Positions 1 to 8,492 of a stretch of 64,000 bases of DNA are shown piece by piece. The position numbers and the translations under genes were made by a program. A model generated the notes under the pieces. That model was given only the letters and a program-made list of their open reading frames with translations, ran no database searches and had not been told where the DNA came from. Source of the DNA: Rhodobacterales bacterium (GTDB lineage: Bacteria > Pseudomonadota > Alphaproteobacteria > Rhodobacterales > Rhodobacteraceae); assembly GCA_002747035.1 (NCBI GenBank), contig PDRZ01000016.1, forward strand, positions 62,001-126,000. Reading direction: 5' to 3'. How positions within the stretch are numbered: position 1 is the stretch's first letter; each line of letters begins with the position of its first letter.

Positions 1-618
1 GACAAGCGGCACTACGTGGGCGAAGACTTCGCGCGATCCGGGGACGCCACGGACATCGTGATCAAGGAAATGGGTCATGATCTGGTCAGGCGTGGCAAGC
101 TGACAGTTGAGTTGCGCAACATCCCATTCGATCAACAGCGCGAGATTTTCTTTTACATTTGCGACCGCCTTCCGCGCTTTGCCAAAGGGGCCGTGGATCG
201 CACCGGGAACGGGGCGTATCTGGCCGAGGTCGCATCCCAGCGATATGGCGAAAAGATTGTGGAAGTCTCGTTTTCCCAAGAGTGGTACCGGGTGGAAATG
301 CCGCCCTTTATCACCTCGTTCAGCGACCGCACCAACGTGATCCCCAAACATGACGACGTGCTGCAGGATCACCAGGCGCTCCAATATGTGGACGGTGTGA
401 TCCGCGTCCCGAAGGATTTCAGATTTAAAGGATCGGACGGTTTTGCCCGCCACGGTGACAGCGCGGTGGCCGAGGCCCTGGCGTGGTTCGCCACGCGCCA
501 ACCGGTCAGCTCATACGAATACCAATCCGCGCACAATCTCAACGAAGACAGTGACGATGACGATTGGGCGGATCACGACGACGACGACAATTTTCGCCGC
601 GAAGGGGGGCTTTGGTGA
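1..618 (+). CDS. Phage terminase large subunit, C-terminal part (Mu gp28-like)
   Basis: This is the C-terminal 205 residues of a protein that begins before the window; the frame is open from base 1. The enzyme packages DNA into the prohead, and the visible part corresponds to the RNase H-like nuclease domain that cuts DNA during headful packaging. The conserved nuclease-type segment DKRHYVGEDFARSGD lies at the extreme start and the region around SFSQEWYRVEMP follows. The C-terminus is very acidic, with runs of Asp at about residues 180-197. The position directly before the DUF935 portal supports the call. The gene stop overlaps the ATG of the next small gene (TGATG). Confidence 0.85.
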   Translation, partial: DKRHYVGEDFARSGDATDIVIKEMGHDLVRRGKLTVELRNIPFDQQREIFFYICDRLPRFAKGAVDRTGNGAYLAEVASQRYGEKIVEVSFSQEWYRVEMPPFITSFSDRTNVIPKHDDVLQDHQALQYVDGVIRVPKDFRFKGSDGFARHGDSAVAEALAWFATRQPVSSYEYQSAHNLNEDSDDDDWADHDDDDNFRREGGLW

Positions 619-965
619 TGGATGCTTTTTTCGTTCATGGGATGATCGCAATTTGGTGGTCGATTGCCGTCTTGATCCTTTGCGCAAATGAAGACCAGTT
701 CCAGTTAAAGCGGGATTTGGTAGGCACCGCTGTTTTTTGGCCAATTGTCGCCGTGCTGGCCCTGTTTGTCATTTTGTGGCGCATCCCGTTCAAATCAGCC
801 CGGACCATTCGAAACGATTTGCGAAACCGAAATCTACTTCGCGCGTTCAATGAATGGGTTGCCCACCAAGAACTAGACGAGTCGGCGATTGGGTCGGAAT
901 GGCAACCATCACCTCGCAAGTGTTCCAACCCCGCTTCAAAACCACCTCCGAAACCCAAACGGTAA
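618..965 (+). CDS. Small phage membrane protein, unknown function
   Basis: The 115-residue frame starts at the ATG that overlaps the terminase stop, so it is probably translationally coupled to it. Two hydrophobic stretches are visible, at about residues 5-20 and 38-56, then a basic and polar tail ending PPPKPKR. It lies between terminase and portal, where Mu-like phages sometimes carry small accessory genes. I do not recognise a family. Two membrane spans would fit an inner-membrane role, but nothing in the sequence says which. Upstream in-frame starts exist inside the terminase but are less likely. Confidence 0.55.
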   Translation: MDAFFVHGMIAIWWSIAVLILCANEDQFQLKRDLVGTAVFWPIVAVLALFVILWRIPFKSARTIRNDLRNRNLLRAFNEWVAHQELDESAIGSEWQPSPRKCSNPASKPPPKPKR

Positions 966-979
966 AGGTCTAGAAAGAC

Positions 980-2545
980 ATGGCCAAAGCCCCCACCCGC
1001 ACATCCACGGTCCTGGACGAAACCGGTAGTCCGTTCAAAGTTTCGGTCCTGACCGAAGAACAGGCCACCCCCACAAGCACGGGGGTACGGTCCGTTTGGG
1101 CGGACACCGTAGCGCATGGGCTTGATCCGTCGCGCCTTGCATCCATCCTGAAATCCGCCAATGAAGGGAACAACCACGACTTCCTGGTCCTGGCCGAGGA
1201 AATGGAAGAACGGGACGGCCATTATGGGTCTGTGCTGGGTCAGCGTAAGCGCGCCGTGTCCGGGATCGACCCAATCGTCAAGGAAAGCAAAGAAGTTCCT
1301 GAAGACGTCTCACAGGCTGTTCAAGAGCTGATCGAAGCCCCGGCGTTCACTGGCATGGTGGACGATTGCCTGGATGGCATTGCCAAGGGCTATGCAGCCA
1401 TTGAAATCAAATGGCACACGACAGCCGAACGGTGGACGCCAGCCGAATATATCCGCCGCGACCCGCGCCATTTCCAATTTGACACGCTGACCGGGCGCGA
1501 GCTGCGCTTGCGCGAAGAAGGGAATGACGAAGGTCTGGAACTGAATAAATATGGTTGGATCATCCACCGGCCCAAGCTCAAATCCGGCCTGGTCGTGCGC
1601 GGCGGCTTGGCCCGCCTGGCGATGTGGGCGTTCATGCTGAAGCAATTCACATTGCAGGATTGGGCGGCGTTCCTGGAAGTCTTTGGTATGCCTTTGCGGC
1701 TTGGTAAGTATGACGACGGGGCCAGCCCGGCCGAAAAGCGAGTATTGTTGCGCGCCGTGCGCGATTTGGGGGCCGATGCCGCCGCGATTATCCCCAAAGG
1801 TATGGAAGTTGAATTCGTCGAATCAAAGGGCGGGTCCGGTAACGCGGTTTTCAAGGAAATGGCCGAGTACCTGGACAAACAGGTGTCCAAAGCGGTGATC
1901 GGCCAGACCATGACCACGGACGAAGGGTCCAGCCGCGCACAATCTGAAACCCATGACGAAGTGCGTGGTGATATCAAGGTTGCCGACGCGCGCCAGCTCG
2001 AAGCCACGATCAACGAATATCTGATCAAGCCTTTCGTCGGCCTGAACTGGGGCTGGGACGTCAAAGCGCCCCAAGTGAGTATTCCGGTAGAAGACCCCGA
2101 GGATATCGAGGCGCTGACATCCGCACTTGGAACTCTGGTCCCGCTTGGGTTCAAGGTGGCGCAGGCCGATGTATCAGACCGGATGGGGTTCCGGGTGCCG
2201 GATGAAGGGGAAGCCGTGTTGGGGATGCCGGCAACACTGAGCGGCCCCGGCAAAGAGTTGGCGCGTCAGACGGGCCAGGCATGCAAGGTTTGCCCGGGTT
2301 GTGGTGAGGTTCACCTGGCAACGGCCCAGAACGCCGAAGATCCGTTGGTGTCCGAGGCACTGGAACATTGGGAAGCGGATATGGAACCAATCATTGGGGG
2401 CGTGATGGCCGCCGCCAAGGCATCGGGCGATTTTGAAGAGTTCCTTGCGCGCCTGGATGAAATGAACCCGAACATGTCCGGCCTGGCCGGGCGACTTGCA
2501 ATCCAAATGCTGAAAGCGCGCGGGGATGGCGACACAGATGCCTGA
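980..2545 (+). CDS. Portal protein, DUF935 family (Mu gp29-like)
   Basis: The 521-residue protein matches the DUF935/Mu gp29 portal family in length, position and sequence features, including DFLVLAEEMEERDGHYGSVL near residue 75 and the GQTMTTDEGSSRAQSETHDEV segment region near residue 310. The portal forms the ring at the head vertex through which DNA enters and leaves, and it recruits the terminase. Terminase lies directly upstream and the head morphogenesis gene overlaps its 3' end, the usual Mu arrangement. A CxxC pair (KVCPGCGEVH) near residue 437 might bind a metal. The start ATG has only a weak upstream purine run. Confidence 0.88.
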   Translation: MAKAPTRTSTVLDETGSPFKVSVLTEEQATPTSTGVRSVWADTVAHGLDPSRLASILKSANEGNNHDFLVLAEEMEERDGHYGSVLGQRKRAVSGIDPIVKESKEVPEDVSQAVQELIEAPAFTGMVDDCLDGIAKGYAAIEIKWHTTAERWTPAEYIRRDPRHFQFDTLTGRELRLREEGNDEGLELNKYGWIIHRPKLKSGLVVRGGLARLAMWAFMLKQFTLQDWAAFLEVFGMPLRLGKYDDGASPAEKRVLLRAVRDLGADAAAIIPKGMEVEFVESKGGSGNAVFKEMAEYLDKQVSKAVIGQTMTTDEGSSRAQSETHDEVRGDIKVADARQLEATINEYLIKPFVGLNWGWDVKAPQVSIPVEDPEDIEALTSALGTLVPLGFKVAQADVSDRMGFRVPDEGEAVLGMPATLSGPGKELARQTGQACKVCPGCGEVHLATAQNAEDPLVSEALEHWEADMEPIIGGVMAAAKASGDFEEFLARLDEMNPNMSGLAGRLAIQMLKARGDGDTDA

Positions 2546-3761
2546 TCCCGTCTTCACTGAAGCGCCCGAAGAGGTGACCAGGTACTTTGACGCCAAGGGC
2601 GTGCAGCCCAGCTTTGATTGGCGTGAAGTAGCCCCCCACGAACACGCCGTTTCCTTCACCGTGGCGAAGTCGGCGGGCTTTGACGTCCTGGACGATATCC
2701 GCAAGGCCACGCGTGACGTGATCGCGAATTATGGCTCTTATGGTGAATTCGTGGATCAGCTCGAACCGATCCTGCGCAAAAAGGGTTGGTGGGGCCGCAA
2801 GGTCGTGAAGGGGCCCAATGGCAAAGAGAGGGTGCAGCTTGGCAGCCTGCACCGCCTGCGCACGATCTACTGGGCCAATGTGAACACGGCCCGCGCCTCT
2901 GGTGAGTGGGAACGCATACAGCGCACCAAGCGCGGCCTACCCTTCCTGATTTATGAGCTGTCAGTCGCGGAAAACAAGCGTCCCGAGCATAAGGGCTGGG
3001 TGGGCATCATCCTGCCCGTGGATGATCCGTTCTGGGCCACGCACTACCCGCCGAATGGCTGGCTCTGCCAATGCCGTGTTCGCCAGATTTCCCGGCGCGA
3101 GGCCGAGGCGCTTGGTTATGACCCTGAAACCCCCGGCCCCCAAATCGTCACGCGCCCCTGGACAAACAAGGTCACGGGTGAGCGCGTCCAGGTGCCCGAG
3201 GGCATTGACCCCGGATGGCAAACCAATCCCGGCGCCACCCGCGCGGCCAACCTGCGCCGGTTTCTATCCGATCGGCTTGACGCTCTGCCTACCAACGCCC
3301 GGCGCGTGGCCATTCAAGATCTGACCGGTGCGCGCCATTTCCGGGCGTTGGCGAAAGGCGAACTGCCCTATAGCGGTGCCCGTGATCGCAGCCCTGCCAA
3401 TGTCGAGCGCGGGCGCATGGCCCTGCCTGTCGCCATTCTGCCTGATCACGTCCAGGAGAAGATTGGAGCCAAAACGCGTACTGTTCTGTTTTCCAACGCG
3501 GATGCCCAAAAGCAGATTTCCAAGCGTGCCCAAATCGCGCCGGAACATTACGCGATGGTACAAAAGATGGCCGAAGAAGGGCGGCTATTTGAGGATGCCA
3601 CGTCTGGTAAGGAATTCATTCTTCAGATGATGATTGATGAACAACCCTGGACGGCAATCCTGCACATCACCAGAGACAAGCGCGAGATCTATCTCAAAAG
3701 TTTCCGCCGCATCCGAATGTCACAATTTGGCGCAACCGCTCGCAATATCCCGATGGATTGA
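2526..3761 (+). CDS. Phage head morphogenesis protein (Mu gp30/SPP1 gp7-like) with C-terminal nuclease-like domain
   Basis: The 411-residue protein has an N-terminal minor-head domain; the segment around HRLRTIYWANVNTARASGEW near residue 110 and the conserved HPPNGWLCQCR-type motif (here HYPPNGWLCQCRVR) near residue 174 are typical of the SPP1 gp7/Mu gpF family. The last ~110 residues look like the phage barnase-EndoU-ColicinE5/D-RelE-like nuclease domains (PBECR), with a VLFSNADAQKQ start, EHY in the middle and a IYLKSFRR end. Start choice is open: ATG 2526 overlaps the portal gene by 20 nt, ATG 2538 by 8 nt. In Mu this protein is a minor head component. Confidence 0.82.
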   Translation: MATQMPDPVFTEAPEEVTRYFDAKGVQPSFDWREVAPHEHAVSFTVAKSAGFDVLDDIRKATRDVIANYGSYGEFVDQLEPILRKKGWWGRKVVKGPNGKERVQLGSLHRLRTIYWANVNTARASGEWERIQRTKRGLPFLIYELSVAENKRPEHKGWVGIILPVDDPFWATHYPPNGWLCQCRVRQISRREAEALGYDPETPGPQIVTRPWTNKVTGERVQVPEGIDPGWQTNPGATRAANLRRFLSDRLDALPTNARRVAIQDLTGARHFRALAKGELPYSGARDRSPANVERGRMALPVAILPDHVQEKIGAKTRTVLFSNADAQKQISKRAQIAPEHYAMVQKMAEEGRLFEDATSGKEFILQMMIDEQPWTAILHITRDKREIYLKSFRRIRMSQFGATARNIPMD

Positions 3762-3794
3762 GTTATGGCCCTGTTCATGCTAATGTCTTCAGGC

Positions 3795-3859
3795 GAGGCC
3801 GAGCCATACAGAGCCGGGTATATCCCGCGAAGGATGTTGTGACCTTCCGGCCTCTTTTT
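3795..3859 (+). terminator. Multi-hairpin element ending in a T-run after gp30
   Basis: An outer 7-bp stem GAGGCCG/CGGCCTC (3795-3801 with 3848-3854) encloses two smaller hairpins, CGGG/CCCG (3815-3827) and GAAGG/CCTTC (3829-3847), and is followed directly by TTTTT (3855-3859). The second inner arm abuts the outer arm, so the helices could stack. It may be a terminator or a folded leader of the I gene. A 25-codon frame (3765-3842, starting MALFMLMSSGEAEPY) overlaps it and has no clear ribosome site. Apart from this element and the dyad at 4045, bases 3762-4099 hold nothing I recognise. Confidence 0.5.
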
Positions 3860-4044
3860 CCCCACTTTTCGAAGGTTTCAAAAATATCGTCTCTGGGCGC
3901 GTTCACCTTCAATTCTGCCCCTACCATGCCCGAATTCCCATCATCACCCTTCAAACGCTTTCAAATCACTTTCAAAAACGAAACAGGGGTGTATGACAGG
4001 GGGGCAATCGCGCGTTTCCCCCACGATCCTCTCTGAATTCATGA

Positions 4045-4065
4045 TTTGGTAGCAATGCTACCAAA
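4045..4065. promoter_or_regulatory. Dyad operator-like site upstream of protease/scaffold gene (copy 1)
   Basis: A perfect 9-bp inverted repeat TTTGGTAGC/GCTACCAAA with a 3-nt centre lies 35 bp before the I gene. A near-identical copy lies at 13460-13480 before the sheath gene. There is no T-run, so a protein-binding dyad is more likely than a terminator. In Mu one of the late promoters, activated by protein C, lies upstream of gene I, which makes a late-promoter activator site a reasonable inference. Confidence 0.45.
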
Positions 4066-4099
4066 GCCGCGCCGCCGGGATTGGGTCATTCCATCCCTC

Positions 4100-5152
4100 A
4101 TGAAAACGAAATGCGCACCCCTTGCCCTGGTTACACAGCTCGCCAGCCGCGATAGCGGCCCGAGTTGCATTCTTGAAACCGCTCTGGCCTTTGAGCTGGA
4201 CGGAGATGCGGACAAACCCACAGCCCCGGAATGGGTGCAGATTTTCCCGGCGGGGCCTGAGCTGGCCACGGTGGACGGGCGCAAGTTCAAGATGACCGAC
4301 GCCCAAGCCTTTGTGGATGCACAGACCTGCACGGCGGCGTCCCCCATCCTCGTGGATTACGATCACCTTTCATCCTTCATGCCCGAAGATAACGGCGACT
4401 CTACCGCCGCCGGTTGGATCGAGGGGCTGGAAGTTCGCAATGGTGAGGTCTGGGCAAAGGTATCCTGGACCGTGCGCGCCGCTGAACAAATCGCGGGGCG
4501 CGAGTGGCGCTTTGTCAGCCCCGAATTCCTGGTCTCAAAGAGAACCAAGGAAATCACCAAGCTTTCCGCGCTTTCCCTGGTCAACCGGCCCGCTTTCGAA
4601 ATGACCGCGCTTGCGCGCAGCAAAATCACCACTGACGGAGACACCGAAATGTTGAAAGAAATCGCCAAAGCGCTTGGCCTGTCCGAAACCGCCAGCGAAC
4701 AAGATGTGTTGGCGGCGATTGTGGCCAAAAACACCGAGTTGGAAACGGCCAGGGCTGCGCAGATCACGCCCTCGCCAGACAAATACGTGCCGCGCGCTGA
4801 CTATGACGTCCAGCGCGCCCGTGCCGATGCCGCTGAAGACAAGGTCAAGGAACTCGAAGACGAGGCCCTTGGTGATGAAGTGGACGCCATGATCACGGCG
4901 GCGGCTGAAGCGGGCAAGATCGCGCCTGCATCCAAAGAACACTACACCGCGCTCGCCAAAAGCAGCCCCGAAGACATGCAGAAGGTCAAAGACCTGATCG
5001 GGTCACTGCCTGCGATCACCGCGCCTTCCGATCTGGACGGAAAGGACCCCGGAAAGGGTGGCACCCTGACCGAAGAGCAAAAGGAGCTGTGCGCTCAAAT
5101 GGGGTTGTCCGAAGAGGACTACGCCGCCGAGCTGGCCCGCGAAAACGGCTGA
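4100..5152 (+). CDS. Mu I-like prohead protease with nested scaffold (I/Z)
   Basis: The 350-residue protein has the Mu I layout. The N-terminal protease part contains ILVDYDHLS (about residue 90), GWIEGLEV, and FVSPEFL followed by LSALSLVNRPAF, all typical of the family. The C-terminal half is charged and helical, suited to scaffolding (residues 184-350). It directs prohead assembly and is removed by self-cleavage before packaging. ATG 4100 is preferred because an in-frame ATG at 4052-4055 would fall in the dyad repeat. A second in-frame start with a good ribosome site lies at 4649. The next gene is a decoration-like protein followed by the major capsid. Confidence 0.85.
   Translation: MKTKCAPLALVTQLASRDSGPSCILETALAFELDGDADKPTAPEWVQIFPAGPELATVDGRKFKMTDAQAFVDAQTCTAASPILVDYDHLSSFMPEDNGDSTAAGWIEGLEVRNGEVWAKVSWTVRAAEQIAGREWRFVSPEFLVSKRTKEITKLSALSLVNRPAFEMTALARSKITTDGDTEMLKEIAKALGLSETASEQDVLAAIVAKNTELETARAAQITPSPDKYVPRADYDVQRARADAAEDKVKELEDEALGDEVDAMITAAAEAGKIAPASKEHYTALAKSSPEDMQKVKDLIGSLPAITAPSDLDGKDPGKGGTLTEEQKELCAQMGLSEEDYAAELARENG
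4637..4651 (+). promoter_or_regulatory. Internal ribosome site and ATG for the scaffold (Z-like) product
   Basis: GGAG at 4637-4640 lies 8 nt before an in-frame ATG at 4649, inside the protease/scaffold gene exactly between the protease and charged scaffold parts. Translation from here would give a 167-residue scaffold (4649-5152), MLKEIAKALGLSETA onward. Mu makes its scaffold Z in the same way from inside gene I. Confidence 0.7.
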
Positions 5153-5198
5153 TCCCAGCCGCCGCCCACCCAAAAAGTTTTGAGAAAAGGAAGCTGAC

Positions 5199-5591
5199 AT
5201 GGCGACCACAGGAGAACGCAACACCCCCCAGCGCGCAGGTGATTACTATACCTATGACCTGGAAGCGGGTGCCAAGATCAACAAAGGCGCAATCGTGTGC
5301 CTGAACGCCGGTTACGCGAAGGCGGGTTATGAAGCCGCCGGACTTGTCACCGTGGGCCGCGCCGAAGAGAGCGTGGACACTTCCCTGGGCGACACCAAGG
5401 TTCGGACGCGCCGGGGGGTGTTTCAGTATGACAATTCGCCCGGTGCTGACGAGCTGACCCGCGCGGACATCGATATTGATTGCTTCCTGGTCGATGACGA
5501 AACGGTTGCCAAAACCGATGGCGGTGCCACCCGTTCCGTCGCGGGCATAGTGCGCGGCGTCGAAGGCGGCAAGGTCTGGGTCGAATTCTGA
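5199..5591 (+). CDS. Probable capsid decoration/stabilising protein
   Basis: The 130-residue protein lies between protease/scaffold and major capsid, where head decoration proteins are usually found. It is beta-rich and acidic, with the segment GDYYTYDLEAGAKINKGAIV near the start, resembling the short beta domain of DUF2190/decoration-type proteins that bind the outer capsid surface. A purine-rich ribosome site (GAAAAGGAAG) precedes ATG 5199. The family assignment rests mainly on position, size and this pattern, not on a diagnostic motif. Confidence 0.55.
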   Translation: MATTGERNTPQRAGDYYTYDLEAGAKINKGAIVCLNAGYAKAGYEAAGLVTVGRAEESVDTSLGDTKVRTRRGVFQYDNSPGADELTRADIDIDCFLVDDETVAKTDGGATRSVAGIVRGVEGGKVWVEF

Positions 5592-5638
5592 TCTGACCCG
5601 CGCCACCCCCCTGAACTTTTCCAACAAAGGACCCCGAA

Positions 5639-6550
5639 ATGCCTATCCGCAAGACAGTCACATCCACAATGGTGCGCAACGCCATGATCGGCTTCCAGGC
5701 GATCTTCAACAATGCGTTCAAAGAAGTGGACCCGATGTGGAAGATGATCGCCGAAGAGGTGAATTCCACGACCAGCCTGGAAACTTATGAATGGCTGGGT
5801 CAGATCCCCGGCATGCGCGAATGGATTGGCGAACGCTATATCCATCGCCTGGAAGAGCATGCCTACATGCTGAAAAACAAAAAGTATGAATCCACGATTG
5901 CTGTCTCGCGCGATGCCGTTGCCGACAATAAGCTTGGCACCTATTCGATGGCATTCAAAGGTCTGGGCGAAGCTTGCGCAACCCATCCTGATGAGCTGGT
6001 GTTCTCAACTCTTGCAGCCGGGTTCGACAACGTTTGCTTTGATGGACAAAATTTCTTCGATACCGACCACCCGGTGGTTATCGACGGCGAAGAAACATCC
6101 GTGTCCAACATGCAGGATGGGGCCGGTCCGTCCTGGTTCCTTCTGTGCACCAGCAAGGCGCTGAATCCGATCTTCTACCAGAACCGTGAAGATCCCGAAT
6201 TGGTATCCCAGGAAGATGCCAAGTCCTCGCACCACGTCTTCATGCAGGACGAACTCCTCTATGGCGCGCGGTCGCGTGGTGTAGCTGGCTATTCTTACTG
6301 GCAGTTGGCCTTTGGTTCCAAGGCTCCGTTGACGGCGGAAAACTTCAAGGCCGCGCGCACCGCCATGTCCTCGCTTGTCGGTGATCAGGGCCGCCCGCTG
6401 GGCATCGTGCCCAACCTTCTGGTTGTTCCGCCCGCCCTGGAAGATGACGCGGACGAAATCGTCAAGGTCAAGCGCACCGATGGCGGCAAGGACAATACCA
6501 ACTTTGGCAAGGCTGAAGTGCTGATGACGCCCTGGCTCGCGGCTGCATAA
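5639..6550 (+). CDS. Major capsid protein (Mu T-like)
   Basis: The 303-residue protein matches Mu T-family major head subunits (Mu-like HK97-fold) in length and in features such as YEWLGQIPGMREWIGERY near residue 55 and FDTDHPV near residue 140. Many copies of it build the icosahedral shell. The ribosome site (AACAAAGGAC) lies directly upstream, and a hairpin follows the stop at 6570-6597. There is no sign of an N-terminal propeptide long enough to be a fused scaffold, in keeping with the separate I/Z gene. Confidence 0.9.
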   Translation: MPIRKTVTSTMVRNAMIGFQAIFNNAFKEVDPMWKMIAEEVNSTTSLETYEWLGQIPGMREWIGERYIHRLEEHAYMLKNKKYESTIAVSRDAVADNKLGTYSMAFKGLGEACATHPDELVFSTLAAGFDNVCFDGQNFFDTDHPVVIDGEETSVSNMQDGAGPSWFLLCTSKALNPIFYQNREDPELVSQEDAKSSHHVFMQDELLYGARSRGVAGYSYWQLAFGSKAPLTAENFKAARTAMSSLVGDQGRPLGIVPNLLVVPPALEDDADEIVKVKRTDGGKDNTNFGKAEVLMTPWLAAA

Positions 6551-6569
6551 CGCCCGGTCGGTTGTCAGA

Positions 6570-6600
6570 GCGGGTCCCTAGCGCATTCGGGACCCGCTTC
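6570..6600 (+). terminator. Hairpin after the major capsid gene
   Basis: A perfect 9-bp stem GCGGGTCCC/GGGACCCGC (6570-6578 with 6589-6597) with a 10-nt loop follows the capsid stop by 20 bp. The T-tract is short (TTCATTC), so it is likely an inefficient terminator or an mRNA-stabilising hairpin that helps keep the capsid message abundant. Confidence 0.6.
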
Positions 6601-6628
6601 ATTCAGCCGATCAAAAGGAGACCCCCCG

Positions 6629-6886
6629 ATGGCGAAGAAACCGATGGCGAAGAAACCGACCACTCAGGCCCAAAATGACCAGGACAACACGCAAGACAAC
6701 GAAGAGGCAAAAGGCCCCTTTGTCGTGGTGTCGTCGGCCAACGGGCGCACCCGCCGCCGCGCTGGCCTGCGCTTCACACCCGAGGGGGTGAAGCTGGACG
6801 TGTCCACCCTCACCGAAGAGCAACGGACCGCGATTGATGACGATCCGGTTTTGAAAATCAGCGAGTTCAAAGAACCCGCCCCCTAA
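6629..6886 (+). CDS. HI1506/Mu gp35-related small protein
   Basis: The 85-residue protein has a Lys/Gln/Asp-rich N-terminus and a C-terminal motif, GRTRRRAGLRFTPEG then LTEEQ and DDPVLKI, that is typical of HI1506-like proteins of the Mu-like phage FluMu. Its role in head or head-tail completion is not established. The first ten codons are a 15-bp tandem duplication (MAKKP twice), so ATG 6629 or 6644 could be the start; the strong AAAAGGAG ribosome site favours 6629. After the stop, 6887-7054 is a 168-bp gap with a small GCCCG/CGGGC hairpin (7020-7035) and no gene that I can support. Confidence 0.7.
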   Translation: MAKKPMAKKPTTQAQNDQDNTQDNEEAKGPFVVVSSANGRTRRRAGLRFTPEGVKLDVSTLTEEQRTAIDDDPVLKISEFKEPAP

Positions 6887-7054
6887 TTCCAGAGCGAAAG
6901 GAACGATCGCGAACCGAAGGGAGACACGGGCAGAAACAGGATCCCGCCCAAGGTGCAGTTCCGAGTAGGCGCGGCCCACGCGAGTTGGAGCCTGCAACGT
7001 CTGAGGAATGGACGTGACAGCCCGGAGAGACGGGCACCAACAGGATAGAATGCG

Positions 7055-7477
7055 ATGTATGCCGACCGACAAACAATTTCCAAGCTCTACGGGCAAGAGT
7101 TTCTGGACGATCTGACGCCGGATGATGTGGACGATCCCGAGGCCACAATTGACGAGGCACTGGCGTCGGCATCGGCTGAAATCGACGGTTATCTTTCCGC
7201 GCGCTATGAGTTGCCGCTGGCGGGTCAACCCGAGGTCCTGAAACGTCCATGCGTGGACATCGCGGTTTATGTCCTGGCGAACTCTCACACCCGCCTGACA
7301 GACACGATTGAAACACGATACAAAGATGCGACTTCCTTTTTGAAACGCCTGTCTGAAGGCAAGGCCGGGCTGGGCCGTGATGAACCCAGCGCGATTGTTG
7401 AAGGCTCAGAAAACGGATCAGCGTCCGGCGCCGACTTTTCCGCGCGCCGCCGTCTCTTTGGTCGGGGGCGGAGCTGA
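7055..7477 (+). CDS. Mu gp36-like protein (DUF1320)
   Basis: The 140-residue protein begins MYADRQTISKLYG and carries ASAEIDGYLSARYELPL near residue 45, the hallmark of the DUF1320/gp36 family. Members are head-tail connector candidates of Mu-like phages. The C-terminal 40 residues are Ser/Gly/Arg-rich. The stop overlaps the start of the gpG-like gene (TGATG), so the two are translationally coupled. Confidence 0.82.
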   Translation: MYADRQTISKLYGQEFLDDLTPDDVDDPEATIDEALASASAEIDGYLSARYELPLAGQPEVLKRPCVDIAVYVLANSHTRLTDTIETRYKDATSFLKRLSEGKAGLGRDEPSAIVEGSENGSASGADFSARRRLFGRGRS

Positions 7478-7956
7478 TGGGCGATCTTGCCGTTGACCTG
7501 CAGCTTTCTGCCCTGGACCAGATCAGCGACATGATCCACCGCGTGGTGGGTTGGGATCGTTTTGAGCTGATGGACACGATTGGCCGCTTGGCCCAGTTGC
7601 AGACCCGCCGCCGTATCCAGACCGAGAAAACCGCGCCGGACGGGACGGAATGGCCTGCCAATGCAAGGGGCACGTCGACCCTTTATCAAACCGGGCGGCT
7701 CCATGATTCAATTGATTACCAGGTGGGCCTTGGGGAAGTGACTGTCGGATCCCCGCTGATCTATGCGGCAATCCATCATTTTGGCGGGGTGATCAAACCC
7801 AAAAATGGCAAGGCACTGGCCTTCATGGCCGGGGGCGATCAGGTCTTTGCCAAGAGCGTGACCATTCCGGCGCGGCCTTATATCGGCATCAGTTCCGACA
7901 ATGCCGAAGAAATCGAAAGCGTTGTCGAGGACTTCGTTCGGGGGCTTCTGCAATGA
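7477..7956 (+). CDS. Phage virion morphogenesis protein (Mu gpG-like)
   Basis: The 159-residue protein has the family signature FQTEKTAPDG-type segment (here RRRIQTEKTAPDGTEWPAN near residue 45), then LYQTGRLHDSIDY and YAAIHHFGG near residue 95. Mu gpG and the related P2 gpS-like proteins act at the head-tail junction. It overlaps the gp36-like gene upstream and the gp37-like gene downstream by a few bases. Confidence 0.85.
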   Translation: MGDLAVDLQLSALDQISDMIHRVVGWDRFELMDTIGRLAQLQTRRRIQTEKTAPDGTEWPANARGTSTLYQTGRLHDSIDYQVGLGEVTVGSPLIYAAIHHFGGVIKPKNGKALAFMAGGDQVFAKSVTIPARPYIGISSDNAEEIESVVEDFVRGLLQ

Positions 7957-8492
7957 AGATTTCCGATTTTCTCACAGACGTTGAAACGCTTTTGAAGGGT
8001 GCTGAAACCCTCTCTGATGTGCGTGACATCGCGATTTCACCTGGTCGTTTCAATGCCGATGAAATTGCCCGACGCAGTTTCAAGGCCCCGGCTTTGCGCA
8101 TCGCCTTTCTAGGCACCCCACGCACCCAACCCCGCGCGGACGAAACGCGCCGATATGATTGTGCCTTCGCCGTGTTTGTCCTGGCGGATGGCAAAAACCG
8201 CGCGACGGAGGGTCTCGATATCTGCCAGGCCGTGGCTGAGCTGGTCGAGGTTGAACGGTTCACCGATGGTCGGGGCGTGGGTCTACCCCGTAATTTGCGC
8301 ATGGATGCGCTTTATTCCGGGGATGTGGATGATAAAGGCGTGTCGCTTCATTCGGTCTCTTGGGTGCAGTCCTTGCGCCTGGGCGTCAGTGCCGGCATCG
8401 CCACGGCCCCGGATACAACGGATATCGTTCCTGAAGGCGCCGAACTGTATCAGTGTATCGACATCACCTTTCTGCCCCCGGAGGCAGATTGA
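7953..8492 (+). CDS. Mu gp37-like protein (tail terminator candidate)
   Basis: The 179-residue protein lies in the gp37 slot between gpG and baseplate V and resembles the DUF1834/gp37 family in length and in the central segment RRYDCAFAVFVLADGKNRA. The fold expected for this slot is the tail-completion or terminator type that caps the tail tube. It overlaps both neighbours (ATGA with gpG, TGATG with V). I see no catalytic motif. The family name is inferred from position and overall pattern. Confidence 0.65.
   Translation: MKISDFLTDVETLLKGAETLSDVRDIAISPGRFNADEIARRSFKAPALRIAFLGTPRTQPRADETRRYDCAFAVFVLADGKNRATEGLDICQAVAELVEVERFTDGRGVGLPRNLRMDALYSGDVDDKGVSLHSVSWVQSLRLGVSAGIATAPDTTDIVPEGAELYQCIDITFLPPEAD

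Noticed and set aside
3758-4036. 92-codon frame after gp30
   Set aside because: No ribosome site, no family pattern, and it runs through the hairpin element and its T-run.
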